In this document: one piece after another, positions 9,162 to 17,246 of the stretch
Numbering within the stretch: position 1 is the stretch's first letter
Layout: each line of letters opens with the position of its first letter
Source: an uncultured Kordiimonas sp.
Lineage (GTDB): Bacteria; Pseudomonadota; Alphaproteobacteria; Sphingomonadales; Kordiimonadaceae
Direction of reading: 5' to 3'
Assembly: GCA_947492375.1 (NCBI GenBank)
Contig: CANLMI010000001.1
Location: forward strand, 496,001 to 560,000
Length of the DNA: 64,000 nt
Translations under genes and position numbers: made by a program
Notes under the pieces: model-generated
What the model saw: only the letters and a program-made list of their open reading frames with translations
What the model was told of the DNA's origin: nothing
The model's database searches: none

Positions 9162-9923
9162 ATGAAAACATTCATTAAATCAGTTATCGGTTCCACATTT
9201 TTTGTAGTGACTTTGTTATCTGGTGTATCGTCGATATCTGCGGATGACCATATTCCGGCAAGTTTGGAAACTCAGGAAAAAATCAAGGTTTTGATCGCAA
9301 ACCCTGACCGCCCAGAACGCCACACAAGCCGTGACAAGTATCGTCATCCATTGAAAACTTTGACTTTTATGGGAATTGAACCAGGCTCGAAAGTTGCTGA
9401 AATTTTTCCGGGCGGCCAAGGCGGGTGGTATCGCCGGATAATCGAACCATTTATTAATGAAAGCGGCGGCGCATATTTTCCGGTGTCAGAACGCAGTGAC
9501 TGGCCAGCTGAAACTGTCGAAGACTTACCTTACGGTGATCTGGATATGGTTTTTGTTTTCCGTGCTCATGGTTTTCTGATTTATGATGAGCCAGCACAGG
9601 ATCATGTGGATGATATATTTAAAATGCTTAAACCCGGTGGTTATATGGGGATTGTTGACCATGCCGAACGTGAAGGGATAGAGCAGGACCCTGTATCCAA
9701 GAATGGATATGTGCAGGAGAGCTTTTTTAAGGCAATGGCTGAAAAAGCGGGTTTTAAGTTGGTAAAAACGTCTGATATTAATCGTAATCCAAAAGACACC
9801 AAACAGCACCCAAAAGGCGTTTATTCACTGCCTCCAACACTTGCTGGTTGGTTCGGTAATGATAAATACCGTGCAATTGGAGAAAGCGATCGATTTACGC
9901 ATATTTATCAAAAGCCTGAGTAA
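9162..9923 (+). CDS. Predicted class I methyltransferase with signal peptide (COG4798-like)
   Basis: The protein opens with a clear signal peptide (FIKSVIGSTFFVVTLLSGVSSISADD). The body resembles the COG4798 predicted methyltransferases: RDKYRHPLKTLTFMGIEPGSKVAEIFPGGQGGWYRRII covers the SAM-binding motif I, followed by LDMVFVFRAHGFLIY and MLKPGGYMGIVDH. A GAGGA site precedes ATG 9162. Known members often carry an export signal although SAM is a cytoplasmic cofactor, so the true activity is unclear. Divergent from the SDR gene with ~210 bases between, and closed by its own terminator. Confidence 0.8.
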   Translation: MKTFIKSVIGSTFFVVTLLSGVSSISADDHIPASLETQEKIKVLIANPDRPERHTSRDKYRHPLKTLTFMGIEPGSKVAEIFPGGQGGWYRRIIEPFINESGGAYFPVSERSDWPAETVEDLPYGDLDMVFVFRAHGFLIYDEPAQDHVDDIFKMLKPGGYMGIVDHAEREGIEQDPVSKNGYVQESFFKAMAEKAGFKLVKTSDINRNPKDTKQHPKGVYSLPPTLAGWFGNDKYRAIGESDRFTHIYQKPE

Positions 9924-9937
9924 TTTGGCAAATCGTT

Positions 9938-9966
9938 AAAAGGGCGCTTTCTAAGCGCCTTTTTTA
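9938..9966 (+). terminator. Rho-independent terminator
   Basis: GGGCGCTT and AAGCGCCT pair around a TCT loop and run into six T. It lies 15-45 bases past the methyltransferase stop and slightly overlaps the 3' end of the convergent GNAT gene, which it may also terminate. Confidence 0.85.
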
Positions 9967-10491
9967 TGGAATGATACGACGTGATAAATAGGAAGACGTC
10001 AGAGTATCTTTACCAACTTTTAACTCAGGGCCTTTTCCGGTAAAGTTAAAGCCTCGTTTTTGATAGAATGTCTGCGCTCGATAATTACGGTTTGATACGC
10101 AAAGCCAAACGGTATCTGATCCCTGTTTTGTGATTTCCTCTATCGCATGATGATATAGTTTTGCCCCAAGCCCGCTTTTATAATTTTGTTCCCCGATATA
10201 TAATCGTTTTAATTCTGATGCGGTATTTTGAGGGCCTTTGCTATCAGGTAGCGCATGGTGTTTGACAATATAGTAACCTTCTAATTCTTTTTGCAGGTTA
10301 AAAGCGCCAAAACACACTGTGTTGGTATCAATTATATCAATAAGCGCTGCCTCATATGTATAGGCCTTAGTGCAATAGGCCATCATATTATCCATTGTAT
10401 GAATACTGCGATATGCTTCGATAAACGCTTGCGTTTGAAAGTTAGCCAATTTCGCAGCGTCTACCGGCTTTATCGGCAAGATTTCAAGCAT
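9964..10491 (-). CDS. GNAT family N-acetyltransferase
   Basis: A 175-residue GNAT protein. SELKRLYIGEQNYKSGLGAKLYHHAIEEI is the acetyl-CoA loop (motif A, with the degenerate Q/RxxGxG as KSGLGAK) and VWLCVSNRNYRAQTFYQKRGFNFTG is motif B with the usual NxxAxxFYxxxGF. I place the start at ATG 10491 (LEILPIKPVDAAKL); the frame is open to a TTG at 10533 but that would run back into the upstream aldo/keto reductase gene. The gene starts ten bases after that gene's stop, so the two are co-transcribed. Substrate unknown. Confidence 0.85.
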   Translation of the reverse strand: MLEILPIKPVDAAKLANFQTQAFIEAYRSIHTMDNMMAYCTKAYTYEAALIDIIDTNTVCFGAFNLQKELEGYYIVKHHALPDSKGPQNTASELKRLYIGEQNYKSGLGAKLYHHAIEEITKQGSDTVWLCVSNRNYRAQTFYQKRGFNFTGKGPELKVGKDTLTSSYLSRRIIP

Positions 10492-10501
10492 TATATACCG
10501 C

Positions 10502-11566
10502 TTAAGGGCAGGGCGTTGGATATCGTGTCTCAATGGCTTCGATATCTTTTAATATGTCTTTTGATAAAGTCATATCGGCTGTTTCTAATGCTGTCTTTAG
10601 CTGTACAAGATTAGTCGCCCCAATGATGTTAGATGTTAAAAACGGCTGCATATTTACGAAGCTAATAGCCATTTGCGCAGGGTCCATGCCATGCTTTTTT
10701 GCGAGTTCACAATAAGCAATGGTTGCCAGTTTACCTTGCTCGTTGAAATAACGAGGATATTGATCGGGGAAGAGTGTTATACGAGCACCTGCTGGTTTAG
10801 CGCCGTCCAGATATTTCCCTGTTAAGGCACCTGATGCTAACGGTGAATAGGCAAGTAGGCCGCAATCGGCCTTGATTGATATTTCAGCCATTCCAATTTC
10901 GTATGATCGGTTCAAAAGACTATAAGGGTTTTGAACGGAAGCAATTCTTGGAACACCGAGCCTGTCTGCAAGCGAAATAGATTCCATCATACCCCACGGG
11001 GTTTCGTTCGACAGGCCAATCGCTCGCACCTTACCGGCTTTTACAAGTTCGTCCATCGCAGATAAAGTTTCTTCAAGCGGAACAGAAGCATCGGTGCCTG
11101 GGTGCTTGTAGCGAAGGAAACCAAAAAAGTTTGTGCGCCTTGCAGGCCAATGGATTTGATAGAGGTCGATATAATCGGTTTGTAAGCGTTTCAGACTAGC
11201 GTCACATGCCTCGATCACTGATTGACGATCAAGTTTTGGGCCTTTTGCCTCATCTTCATATAAATGCGGGCGAATATGGCTCATTTCCGGGTTAGGTCCG
11301 GCAATTTTAGTCGCGAGAATGATATCTTTACGTTTGCCGGTTTTTTGAAACCACGTTCCGATAATTTCCTCGGTCCGCCCGTAGGTTTCTGCTTTTACTG
11401 GTATGGAATACATTTCTGCCGTATCGAAGAAATTAACGCCGTAATCAACGGCCATATCCATTTGATTATGGCCTTCTTCTTCGGTGTTTTGCTGGCCGTA
11501 AGTCATTGTGCCGAGGCAAATTTTACTTACCTGCATGTCTGTGCGGCCAAGGCGTCTGTATTCCAT
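10502..11566 (-). CDS. Aldo/keto reductase (Tas-like)
   Basis: The 354-residue length and sequence fit the Tas branch of NADP(H)-dependent aldo/keto reductases. Seen in order: the LGRTDMQVSKICLGTMTYG opening, catalytic FFDTAEMYSIPV (D and Y of the tetrad), ILATKIAGP (K), YIDLYQIHWPAR (H), GLSNETPWG, and a C-terminal IGATNLVQLKTALETADMTLS cofactor segment. E. coli Tas can supply prephenate dehydrogenase activity; the physiological substrate here is unknown. AAGGA precedes ATG 11566. It heads a two-gene unit with the GNAT gene and lies 28 bases after grxD on the same strand, so it may be part of a longer transcript. Confidence 0.9.
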   Translation of the reverse strand: MEYRRLGRTDMQVSKICLGTMTYGQQNTEEEGHNQMDMAVDYGVNFFDTAEMYSIPVKAETYGRTEEIIGTWFQKTGKRKDIILATKIAGPNPEMSHIRPHLYEDEAKGPKLDRQSVIEACDASLKRLQTDYIDLYQIHWPARRTNFFGFLRYKHPGTDASVPLEETLSAMDELVKAGKVRAIGLSNETPWGMMESISLADRLGVPRIASVQNPYSLLNRSYEIGMAEISIKADCGLLAYSPLASGALTGKYLDGAKPAGARITLFPDQYPRYFNEQGKLATIAYCELAKKHGMDPAQMAISFVNMQPFLTSNIIGATNLVQLKTALETADMTLSKDILKDIEAIETRYPTPCP

Positions 11567-11594
11567 ACTGTAATCCTTGTCTTATTTACAAAGC

Positions 11595-11927
11595 TTAGGC
11601 TGCTTTGATGCCTTTGTCAGTCATCATTTGTTGCAATTCACCGTTTTCAAACATTTCACGAATGATGTCACAGCCACCAACAAATTCACCTTTAACATAG
11701 AGTTGTGGGATTGTTGGCCAATCGGAGAATTCTTTGATGCCATCACGAAGTTCCGGGTCTTCAAGAACATTATAGCTCTCAAAAGGAACGGCCATATGCT
11801 GTAGGACTTGCCCTACAACAGAAGAAAACCCGCACTGGGGAAAGATTGGCGTGCCTTTCATGAAAAGAACGATGTCGTCTTTGTTTACATAGTCTTTAAT
11901 GCGGTCAAATACTGGATTGTCACTCAT
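11595..11927 (-). CDS. grxD: Monothiol glutaredoxin GrxD
   Basis: The 110-residue protein has the CGFS active site at C32-S35 ([11 protein letters not shown]) and the full Grx4 set: [11 protein letters not shown], the cis-proline region [19 protein letters not shown] and a C-terminal GELQQMM helix. Proteins of this class bind a glutathione-ligated [2Fe-2S] cluster and pass it on, often as a heterodimer with BolA; a BolA gene lies 137 bases upstream on the same strand, which matches that pairing. AAGGA precedes ATG 11927. Confidence 0.95.
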   Translation of the reverse strand: MSDNPVFDRIKDYVNKDDIVLFMKGTPIFPQCGFSSVVGQVLQHMAVPFESYNVLEDPELRDGIKEFSDWPTIPQLYVKGEFVGGCDIIREMFENGELQQMMTDKGIKAA

Positions 11928-12064
11928 TGGATTGTCCTTATAAATAATTTTCTAAGACGTATGCTTTTTCCTACGGTTTTCAAGCAAGAAAAAGATCATT
12001 TAGGGAAAAGATTTTATGTCGCTATTGAGCCATATTAAGGCAATATATTGGTTTAACTGTGCTT

Positions 12065-12298
12065 TTATTCTGGTGTACTGGTTTGTAATGCAAGCGCATG
12101 TAGTTCACCGCCCATACGGCCCTTTAAGCTTTTGTAGACCATTTGATGTTGTTGTACCCGTGATTTGCCTTTGAAACCCTCATAAACAACGTGTGCGGCA
12201 TAATGATCGCCGTCGCCTCGCAGATCTTCGATCGTTACTTTGGCTCCCGGTAGATCTTCTTCAATAAACTTTACTATATCTTCTGCGAGCATGGCCAC
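12065..12298 (-). CDS. BolA family protein
   Basis: A 77-residue BolA-type protein with the class II KH-like fold. DHYAAHVVYEGFKGKSRVQQHQMVYKSLKGRMGGELHALALQT contains the helix-turn region and the invariant C-terminal histidine that co-ligates the cluster in BolA-Grx4 complexes. Its short length and LPGAKVTIEDLRGDGDH segment resemble the YrbA/IbaG-type BolA of alphaproteobacteria. GTG 12298 has AAGGGGA upstream; ATG 12292 is the alternative. In many alphaproteobacteria this gene directly follows purL; here a five-kilobase stretch separates them. Confidence 0.9.
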   Translation of the reverse strand: MAMLAEDIVKFIEEDLPGAKVTIEDLRGDGDHYAAHVVYEGFKGKSRVQQHQMVYKSLKGRMGGELHALALQTSTPE

Positions 12299-12471
12299 AG
12301 CAATTCCCCTTGATCGGTTGTAGGTCTCGGATTAATGATTTGGATAATATTTACCCCGTCTTTAGTTTGGTTTCATCAAATAATTTTAAAAAGTGCTGTT
12401 TTGTTTGTTTGCAGAGTGGGAAGGGGCATGTGATACTATGCAAAATATAACCAAGAATAAGCTTTCCGACC

Positions 12472-13680
12472 ATGACGGACCTACGCTGTAAAATCATAAC
12501 AACACATTATCTGCCGTTAATTGGTGGTGCACAAACGGTGTATGATGCGATCGCCAGAAACAGTGGTGGCTGTGTATCGGTGTTGACAGCGTCTCGTGAT
12601 TATTTGAAAGGTAGTTTAGTAGAAGGCACAAGGGGTTTTGATAATCGTTGCCCGTATTCAGTTGAACGGTTGCCGGCTCTTCGAACGGATATGCCCCTTG
12701 CAGCAAATATTAGTATATTTCACCGCGTTAAATTATTTATGCAGCAAGTGATTATTCGCCGTAAACTGCTAGGTAAACTGGATGTTATTGAAGGTAATAC
12801 CGAGCAAGATATATATTGCATCGGTTCGCTGGACGCCCTTGGCTGGCTTATAAAACCAATTCAAAAGCGGTATGGGAAGAAGGTTATTTTATACACCCAC
12901 GGTGAAGATATCTCGCAAAGGCCTTATGATGTTCGCGCTGCCATGAAACGGCAAGAGGCCATTAAGGCTGCGGATCATATAATCGCTGTTAGCGAGTTTA
13001 CGAAACAGTGCCTGATTAGTAATTATTGTGTAGAAAACCGGAAAATATCTATTCTTAAAAATGGCGTGCATTTCGAGCGGTTTCAAAACAAGCAGCCTTT
13101 AAAGGAAGGCACTGAGGATGAACCTATTACGATTATAAGTGTTGGCCGGCTTATTGAGCGCAAAGGCTTTGACGCGTTAATTACAGCGTTCAAAGCGATC
13201 GTTACAAAATACCCGAATAGTCGATTGCGGATAATTGGCGATGGCCCCTATAAGCCATACCTTCATGATTTAATAGATACGAATGACCTTCAGGATAAAG
13301 CCCATCTGGTTGGAACGTTAAACGAGAGCGAGCTAATAAAGGAATATCATGGTGCCGATATCTTTGCGATGCCCAATCGAACGCTTGATGACGGCGATAC
13401 AGAAGGGTTTGGCCTTGTCTTTCTTGAGGCCGCTGCCGCATGCCTTGCTATTATTGGGGGAAAAGATGGTGGTGTTCCAAGCGCTATTGAAGATGGTAAA
13501 ACGGGCCTTTTGGTTGATGGCAGTGATGAGGGGGATATATCAATGAAATTGACAACGTTATTAGAAGATAAAACCTTGCGTCAAAACTTGGCGATGAACG
13601 CATATAATCATGCGCATTCGCAAGATTGGAAATCAAAAGCTGAAGAATTTAGAACTATTGTTGAAAAGGTGAAAGGCTGA
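12472..13680 (+). CDS. GT4-type glycosyltransferase
   Basis: A GT-B fold glycosyltransferase of 402 residues. The N-terminal half begins KIITTHYLPLIGGAQTVYDAI with the GGAxxxx acceptor loop; VSEFTKQCLISNY and ISILKNGVHFERF mark the domain junction; the C-terminal half has SVGRLIERKGFDALI (donor-binding R and K), LRIIGDGPYKPYL, and the EGFGLVFLEAAAACLAIIGGKDGGVPSAIEDGKTGLLV block with the EX7E-type nucleotide-sugar site. It would move a sugar to a lipid or saccharide acceptor at the cytoplasmic face. First gene of a four-gene operon; its TGA overlaps the next ATG by one base. No polymerase or flippase gene is nearby, so the product is not evident. Confidence 0.9.
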   Translation: MTDLRCKIITTHYLPLIGGAQTVYDAIARNSGGCVSVLTASRDYLKGSLVEGTRGFDNRCPYSVERLPALRTDMPLAANISIFHRVKLFMQQVIIRRKLLGKLDVIEGNTEQDIYCIGSLDALGWLIKPIQKRYGKKVILYTHGEDISQRPYDVRAAMKRQEAIKAADHIIAVSEFTKQCLISNYCVENRKISILKNGVHFERFQNKQPLKEGTEDEPITIISVGRLIERKGFDALITAFKAIVTKYPNSRLRIIGDGPYKPYLHDLIDTNDLQDKAHLVGTLNESELIKEYHGADIFAMPNRTLDDGDTEGFGLVFLEAAAACLAIIGGKDGGVPSAIEDGKTGLLVDGSDEGDISMKLTTLLEDKTLRQNLAMNAYNHAHSQDWKSKAEEFRTIVEKVKG

Positions 13681-14612
13681 TGTTTCATACGTTATCCGTT
13701 ATCATAAAACTTTCTATTTTTATTGTATTATCAACCACTATCACAGCCCAAGTAAGGTCAGAAAATATTTTATCACCTGTAGAGGTTCCGATAGAAATCG
13801 TCCGTGGTGATATGGTTGTAAAACTGATTATCGACGGCAATCCATATAGGTTTGTTCTTGATACTGGTGCTTCAAATAGTGTTTTTCTGAAACATCCCAA
13901 GACCAAGGCTTTTTCAGACCTTGAAATCGAAGGGGGGATCGAATTATTTATGCCCCTTGTTAATAAAACCGTTGATGCAGGGCGTTTAGCCCCCATTACC
14001 GCCAGTTTTGAAGGGATTGATTTCAAAATAACCAATGCCGCTTTAATACCTTGGGCTGAAACTGGGCTGTTCAGCCGTGTTGAGAATATTTTTTATGATG
14101 GCATACTGGGGAGTGACCTTTTTGAGGCCTTTATTGTTGAGATCGATCAAGCTGGTCAAAAAATACGATTGTTTGATAAGGAACATGACCTAAAATCAGT
14201 AAGCCCGGTCAATTTAGCCCTTACCAATTATAGAGGTGTCTGGACAACCGACGTTCAGATAATGCTGGAAAATGATAAATCGTGGAGCAGAAAAGTTCTG
14301 ATTGATACGGGCTTTCCCGGTAGCCTAAATCTGTACGGCTTAGAAAGCATTGATATTCAGGCGTTAACAGATGTTTATGGACCTCATCAAGGTACGGGGC
14401 GTAAAGTTGGTATCAACTTTGGTGGATGCATAATCAGCGGCGTCCGAACTGTCGCCTTTCGAGAGGCCTTGAATGATTTTGGTGATGTTACGGGAATACT
14501 GGGAATTGATTTCTTAAGACATTTTCGGTTCGCCATTGATTATGACAGAAATACGTTACATTTGTTTGATATCGGTCAGCAGAAATGCCGTGAAGGAATT
14601 GCTATTCCATGA
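13680..14612 (+). CDS. Exported retropepsin-like aspartyl protease, two-domain
   Basis: The 310-residue protein has an N-terminal signal segment (LSVIIKLSIFIVLSTTITAQ). The first catalytic-type motif is D61-T-G-A-S (RFVLDTGASNSVFL), followed by the ILGSDLF flap-type segment; a second half repeats the plan with D209-T-G (KVLIDTGFPGSLNL) and ILGIDFLRHFRFAIDYDRNTLHLF. Such two-lobed periplasmic proteins resemble pepsin built from retropepsin halves, but the second lobe has DTGFP rather than DTGAS. Substrate unknown. It overlaps the glycosyltransferase gene by one base and the next gene by four, so all three are translated together. Confidence 0.8.
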   Translation: MFHTLSVIIKLSIFIVLSTTITAQVRSENILSPVEVPIEIVRGDMVVKLIIDGNPYRFVLDTGASNSVFLKHPKTKAFSDLEIEGGIELFMPLVNKTVDAGRLAPITASFEGIDFKITNAALIPWAETGLFSRVENIFYDGILGSDLFEAFIVEIDQAGQKIRLFDKEHDLKSVSPVNLALTNYRGVWTTDVQIMLENDKSWSRKVLIDTGFPGSLNLYGLESIDIQALTDVYGPHQGTGRKVGINFGGCIISGVRTVAFREALNDFGDVTGILGIDFLRHFRFAIDYDRNTLHLFDIGQQKCREGIAIP

Positions 14613-15466
14613 AAGCTTTAGATGAATTCGAGGTTATAGAGAGTTCTCTGGGTACTCAGATACCAATTGCATTTTATCCTGCTGATAAAGCGAAAGCGAC
14701 ACTCTTGATGTTGCCGGCAATGGGGGTGCGGTCAAGTTTTTACCGGCGCTTTGAAGAACATATGAGCGAAAATGGTATCGCGGTTTATCTTATGGAACAG
14801 CGCGGGCATGGCCGCAGCCCTTACCGGGCCGCCAGACAGCATGATTTTGCGTGTGTAGATTATATTGAAGAGGATATCAAAACAGCGATTTCATGGATAA
14901 AGCCAAGGTGCACGCCAGAAACGCCCTTTTACCTTGGTGGGCACAGCATGGGCGGTCATATGGCCGTAAGTTATGCGGGGCTTTTCCCTGATGATATCGA
15001 TGGCTTGTTGACGATTGCATGCGGCTTACCGCACCCTGATGTTTTTGATGGTAAGGTAGGCAGACGGATAACCAGTTTAGCGCGGTTGCTACCATTCATT
15101 CTTTTCCTGTGGGGATATTTCCCGGGGGAGCGTATTGGCTTTGCCGGGCGTGAATTTAAATCCTATATGAAGGATTGGCTGGTGATGGTCCAAACTGGTG
15201 ATTATGATTTTAAAAATATGAGCGCAAATATTGAAGCTGGTATTAGAAGTTTTACAAAGCCGGTTCACATATTTTCGGTTGAAGCAGATGATTTTGCCCC
15301 CATAAAGTCAGTTGGTGCCATTGGTGATAAGTTTGTCAATGCAAAGGTAGCTCGCCCACATTTAACAGCTGAGGATTTAGATGGCTGTATTGGCCATTTT
15401 GACTGGGTTAAAGGAATGAAAACAGCAGCGCCCAAGGTTGCCGCAGCATTAATAAATAAGAAATAG
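14609..15466 (+). CDS. Alpha/beta hydrolase, serine-hydrolase type
   Basis: A cytoplasmic-looking 285-residue alpha/beta hydrolase. The nucleophile elbow is GGHSMGGH with S113; the oxyanion strand is LLMLPAMGVRSSFYRRF; QRGHGRSPYR is the typical loop after strand 4; the C-terminal GHFDW supplies the catalytic histidine. The architecture resembles monoglyceride lipase or acylglycerol/esterase enzymes. It starts four bases inside the protease gene (ATGA). The operon context (sugar transferase, protease, hydrolase) suggests handling of a modified envelope molecule, but nothing fixes the substrate. Confidence 0.85.
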   Translation: MKALDEFEVIESSLGTQIPIAFYPADKAKATLLMLPAMGVRSSFYRRFEEHMSENGIAVYLMEQRGHGRSPYRAARQHDFACVDYIEEDIKTAISWIKPRCTPETPFYLGGHSMGGHMAVSYAGLFPDDIDGLLTIACGLPHPDVFDGKVGRRITSLARLLPFILFLWGYFPGERIGFAGREFKSYMKDWLVMVQTGDYDFKNMSANIEAGIRSFTKPVHIFSVEADDFAPIKSVGAIGDKFVNAKVARPHLTAEDLDGCIGHFDWVKGMKTAAPKVAAALINKK

Positions 15467-15477
15467 GGAGAAAGAGA

Positions 15478-15930
15478 ATGAGTGAGACAATCGGATATGT
15501 TGACCCAAGCCGGGAAGCTTTTGACATGTTTAAGGCGTTACCAAGGGATGTTCCTGTTAACATGATAAATTTCCTTCGTTTTCGAAAGCTGGCTGAATAT
15601 GAAAAAGGTCATGTGTTAGAAGGTGAAAACCTGACAGGTGCAGAAGCGTATGCAAATTATGGCCGCGATAGTGGTTCGATATTCAAACGTGTTGGGGGAA
15701 CAATTGTTTGGCGGGGCGAACCCAAATTAATGTTGATTGGGCCGTCTGCAAAACGGGGGTACGAAGCCTGGGATATGACATTTGTAGCCAGTTATCCAAC
15801 GGCTGGAGCATTTCTGGAAATGGTTACCGATCCCGATTATCAAATCGCGGTTAAACACAGGCAGGCGGCTGTGGCTGACAGCCGGCTTATTCGTTGCCAT
15901 CCACAAGACGATAACGATGTGTTTGGCTGA
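15478..15930 (+). CDS. DUF1330-like dimeric alpha/beta-barrel protein
   Basis: Last gene of the operon, 11 bases after the hydrolase, with GGGAG just upstream of the ATG. The pattern PVNMINFLRFRKLAEY, EAYANYGRDSGSIFKRVGGTIVWRGEPKLMLIG, WDMTFVASYPTAGAFLEMVTDPDYQIAVKHRQAAVADSRLI is that of DUF1330-type proteins in the dimeric alpha/beta-barrel superfamily (ferredoxin-like fold). At 150 residues it is longer than a minimal DUF1330 domain because of the N-terminal extension. Function unknown; small members of this fold act as monooxygenases or isomerases. Confidence 0.75.
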   Translation: MSETIGYVDPSREAFDMFKALPRDVPVNMINFLRFRKLAEYEKGHVLEGENLTGAEAYANYGRDSGSIFKRVGGTIVWRGEPKLMLIGPSAKRGYEAWDMTFVASYPTAGAFLEMVTDPDYQIAVKHRQAAVADSRLIRCHPQDDNDVFG

Positions 15931-16059
15931 AACAGCTTAAGGTACTGCTGATATGTATCCTAAAATAAAATACCCCAAGGGTAGATGGGCTATTATTGGG
16001 GGGAATAAACACCAAATACTCTCAGGGCATACCTTGCAACATCTATAGGCTATTATTTA

Positions 16060-16101
16060 TTTTACGCAGGATATTTCTGTTTGGATTATGCCTGCGTAAA
16101 A
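16060..16101. terminator. Terminator hairpin, probably for the leftward lipoprotein gene
   Basis: TTTTACGCAGG (16060-16070) and CCTGCGTAAAA (16091-16101) form an eleven-base stem with a twenty-base loop. It begins two bases past the lipoprotein stop. A second weaker hairpin, CCCCAA/TTGGGG at 15973-16001, may serve the rightward operon. The rest of 15931-16103 shows nothing further. Confidence 0.65.
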
Positions 16102-16103
16102 CT

Positions 16104-16619
16104 TTAGCTGCCTTGGTTAGCAAGCTTAAGAATGTCATCAGCGGTCATGCCGTCCATTGTGCTGCCGAGTTTTTCGTAAATAAGTTCTTCGGCTGATTTG
16201 CCATCCGCCAGACCTTTTGCCTTATCAAGAAGGCCACCGCCAGAGCTTGCCTCTTCGGTAACCGAGTTTTTTGCAAGTGAAGCAATAGCGTTTGTCAGTT
16301 TGGATTGTTGTGCTTCAGGCAATAGTTTTTTCATGTCATCGAGGCTGGATTGAAAACTGCTCAGTGAACTTGCATCTATTTTGGCAAATCCAACAGCAAG
16401 ATCGTTCCCTTTGGCTTTGATATCGCTAACGGTTTCGTTTGCTTTGTCCAGCAAGTCAGATGTTTTTGCTTCTGCATCGCTCGCAGCATCACCAGCCGCC
16501 TCGTTTGTTGTTTCTGCTGCTCTTTCAGCATCCGCTTCATATGATGAATTATCATCTGATCCGCATGCCGTAAGGCCAAAGACACTAACTATGGCTAGTA
16601 TTTTGAAATTTTTATTCAT
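16104..16619 (-). CDS. Small Ala/Asp-rich lipoprotein
   Basis: The signal peptide ends in a lipobox (FGLTAC, acylated C19), so the protein is anchored in a membrane on the periplasmic side. The next ~60 residues are acidic and Ala-rich (SSYEADAERAAETTNEAAGDAASDAEAK) and probably a flexible or coiled spacer. The C-terminal ~80 residues form amphipathic helices (SLSSFQSSLDDMKKLLPEAQQSKLTNAIASLA, GKSAEELIYEKLGSTMDGMTADDILKLANQ). I recognise no family. The helix content suggests a structural or protein-binding role. Single gene with its own terminator. Confidence 0.75.
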   Translation of the reverse strand: MNKNFKILAIVSVFGLTACGSDDNSSYEADAERAAETTNEAAGDAASDAEAKTSDLLDKANETVSDIKAKGNDLAVGFAKIDASSLSSFQSSLDDMKKLLPEAQQSKLTNAIASLAKNSVTEEASSGGGLLDKAKGLADGKSAEELIYEKLGSTMDGMTADDILKLANQGS

Positions 16620-16781
16620 TTTTCGCTCCCTTTAAAAATACTGTCCCACATTGAAAGGAAATCGTAGCATAATTATGACGAAGGGCGAAAATATAAACGG
16701 AAGATTATATGTGTAAGTTGAAATACTAAAAAGAAAACTAATATAAGATAGGGTTTGATAAGAAACAGTTTGGGCAGGTCA

Positions 16782-17192
16782 ATGCGAAAAGATATTCTGG
16801 AAAAGCCTTACAAGAAGGTTTCTTTTACAATTGTTTCAAAGTTGAAAGCTGATCGGCACCTGATCATATTCTTTTCAATTGCTATCATATCACTAATTAC
16901 TGTCACATCGCATTTTTTAGAGAATATCAGAGCTGGTGAATTCGTATACATTTGGATACTTTCCCCATTTTGGATAGGGATATTTTTATCAATTTTTTTT
17001 TCTTTTTCAAAAAGTGAAATCAAATATTCTGCTTGGCCCGTACTGCTAATGAACTGGTGGTATACATATAAATCATATATCGAATTTCCTGATCCGTTCG
17101 GCGCGTTAATTGGACCTGTTTTTCATTGGTTTGGCGTCATCCTTATTATAGGGCTTGGCTTAATTGTTGCTGATTATCGCTCTGATGTGTGA
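16782..17192 (+). CDS. Hypothetical membrane protein
   Basis: About 136 residues with three hydrophobic segments: LIIFFSIAIISLITVTSHFL, FVYIWILSPFWIGIFLSIFFSF and the last ~28 residues (FHWFGVILIIGLGLIVADY). The N-terminus is basic (RKDILEKPYKKVSFTIVSKLK). I prefer ATG 16782 over the TTG at 16755. The DNA is AT-rich. No family recognised. It is convergent with purL and the two are separated by a terminator. Confidence 0.55.
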   Translation: MRKDILEKPYKKVSFTIVSKLKADRHLIIFFSIAIISLITVTSHFLENIRAGEFVYIWILSPFWIGIFLSIFFSFSKSEIKYSAWPVLLMNWWYTYKSYIEFPDPFGALIGPVFHWFGVILIIGLGLIVADYRSDV

Positions 17193-17202
17193 AGCATTTT
17201 TT

Positions 17203-17240
17203 AGAAAAAAGCCGTGATGAAATTTGTCTCAACACGGCTT
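17203..17240 (-). terminator. Rho-independent terminator of the purC-purS-purQ-purL transcript
   Basis: On the minus strand AAGCCGTG (17240-17233) pairs with CACGGCTT (17216-17209) and continues into a T-rich tail. It starts seven bases past the purL stop and is the only clear terminator of the purine run. Confidence 0.85.
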
Positions 17241-17246
17241 ATTAAC

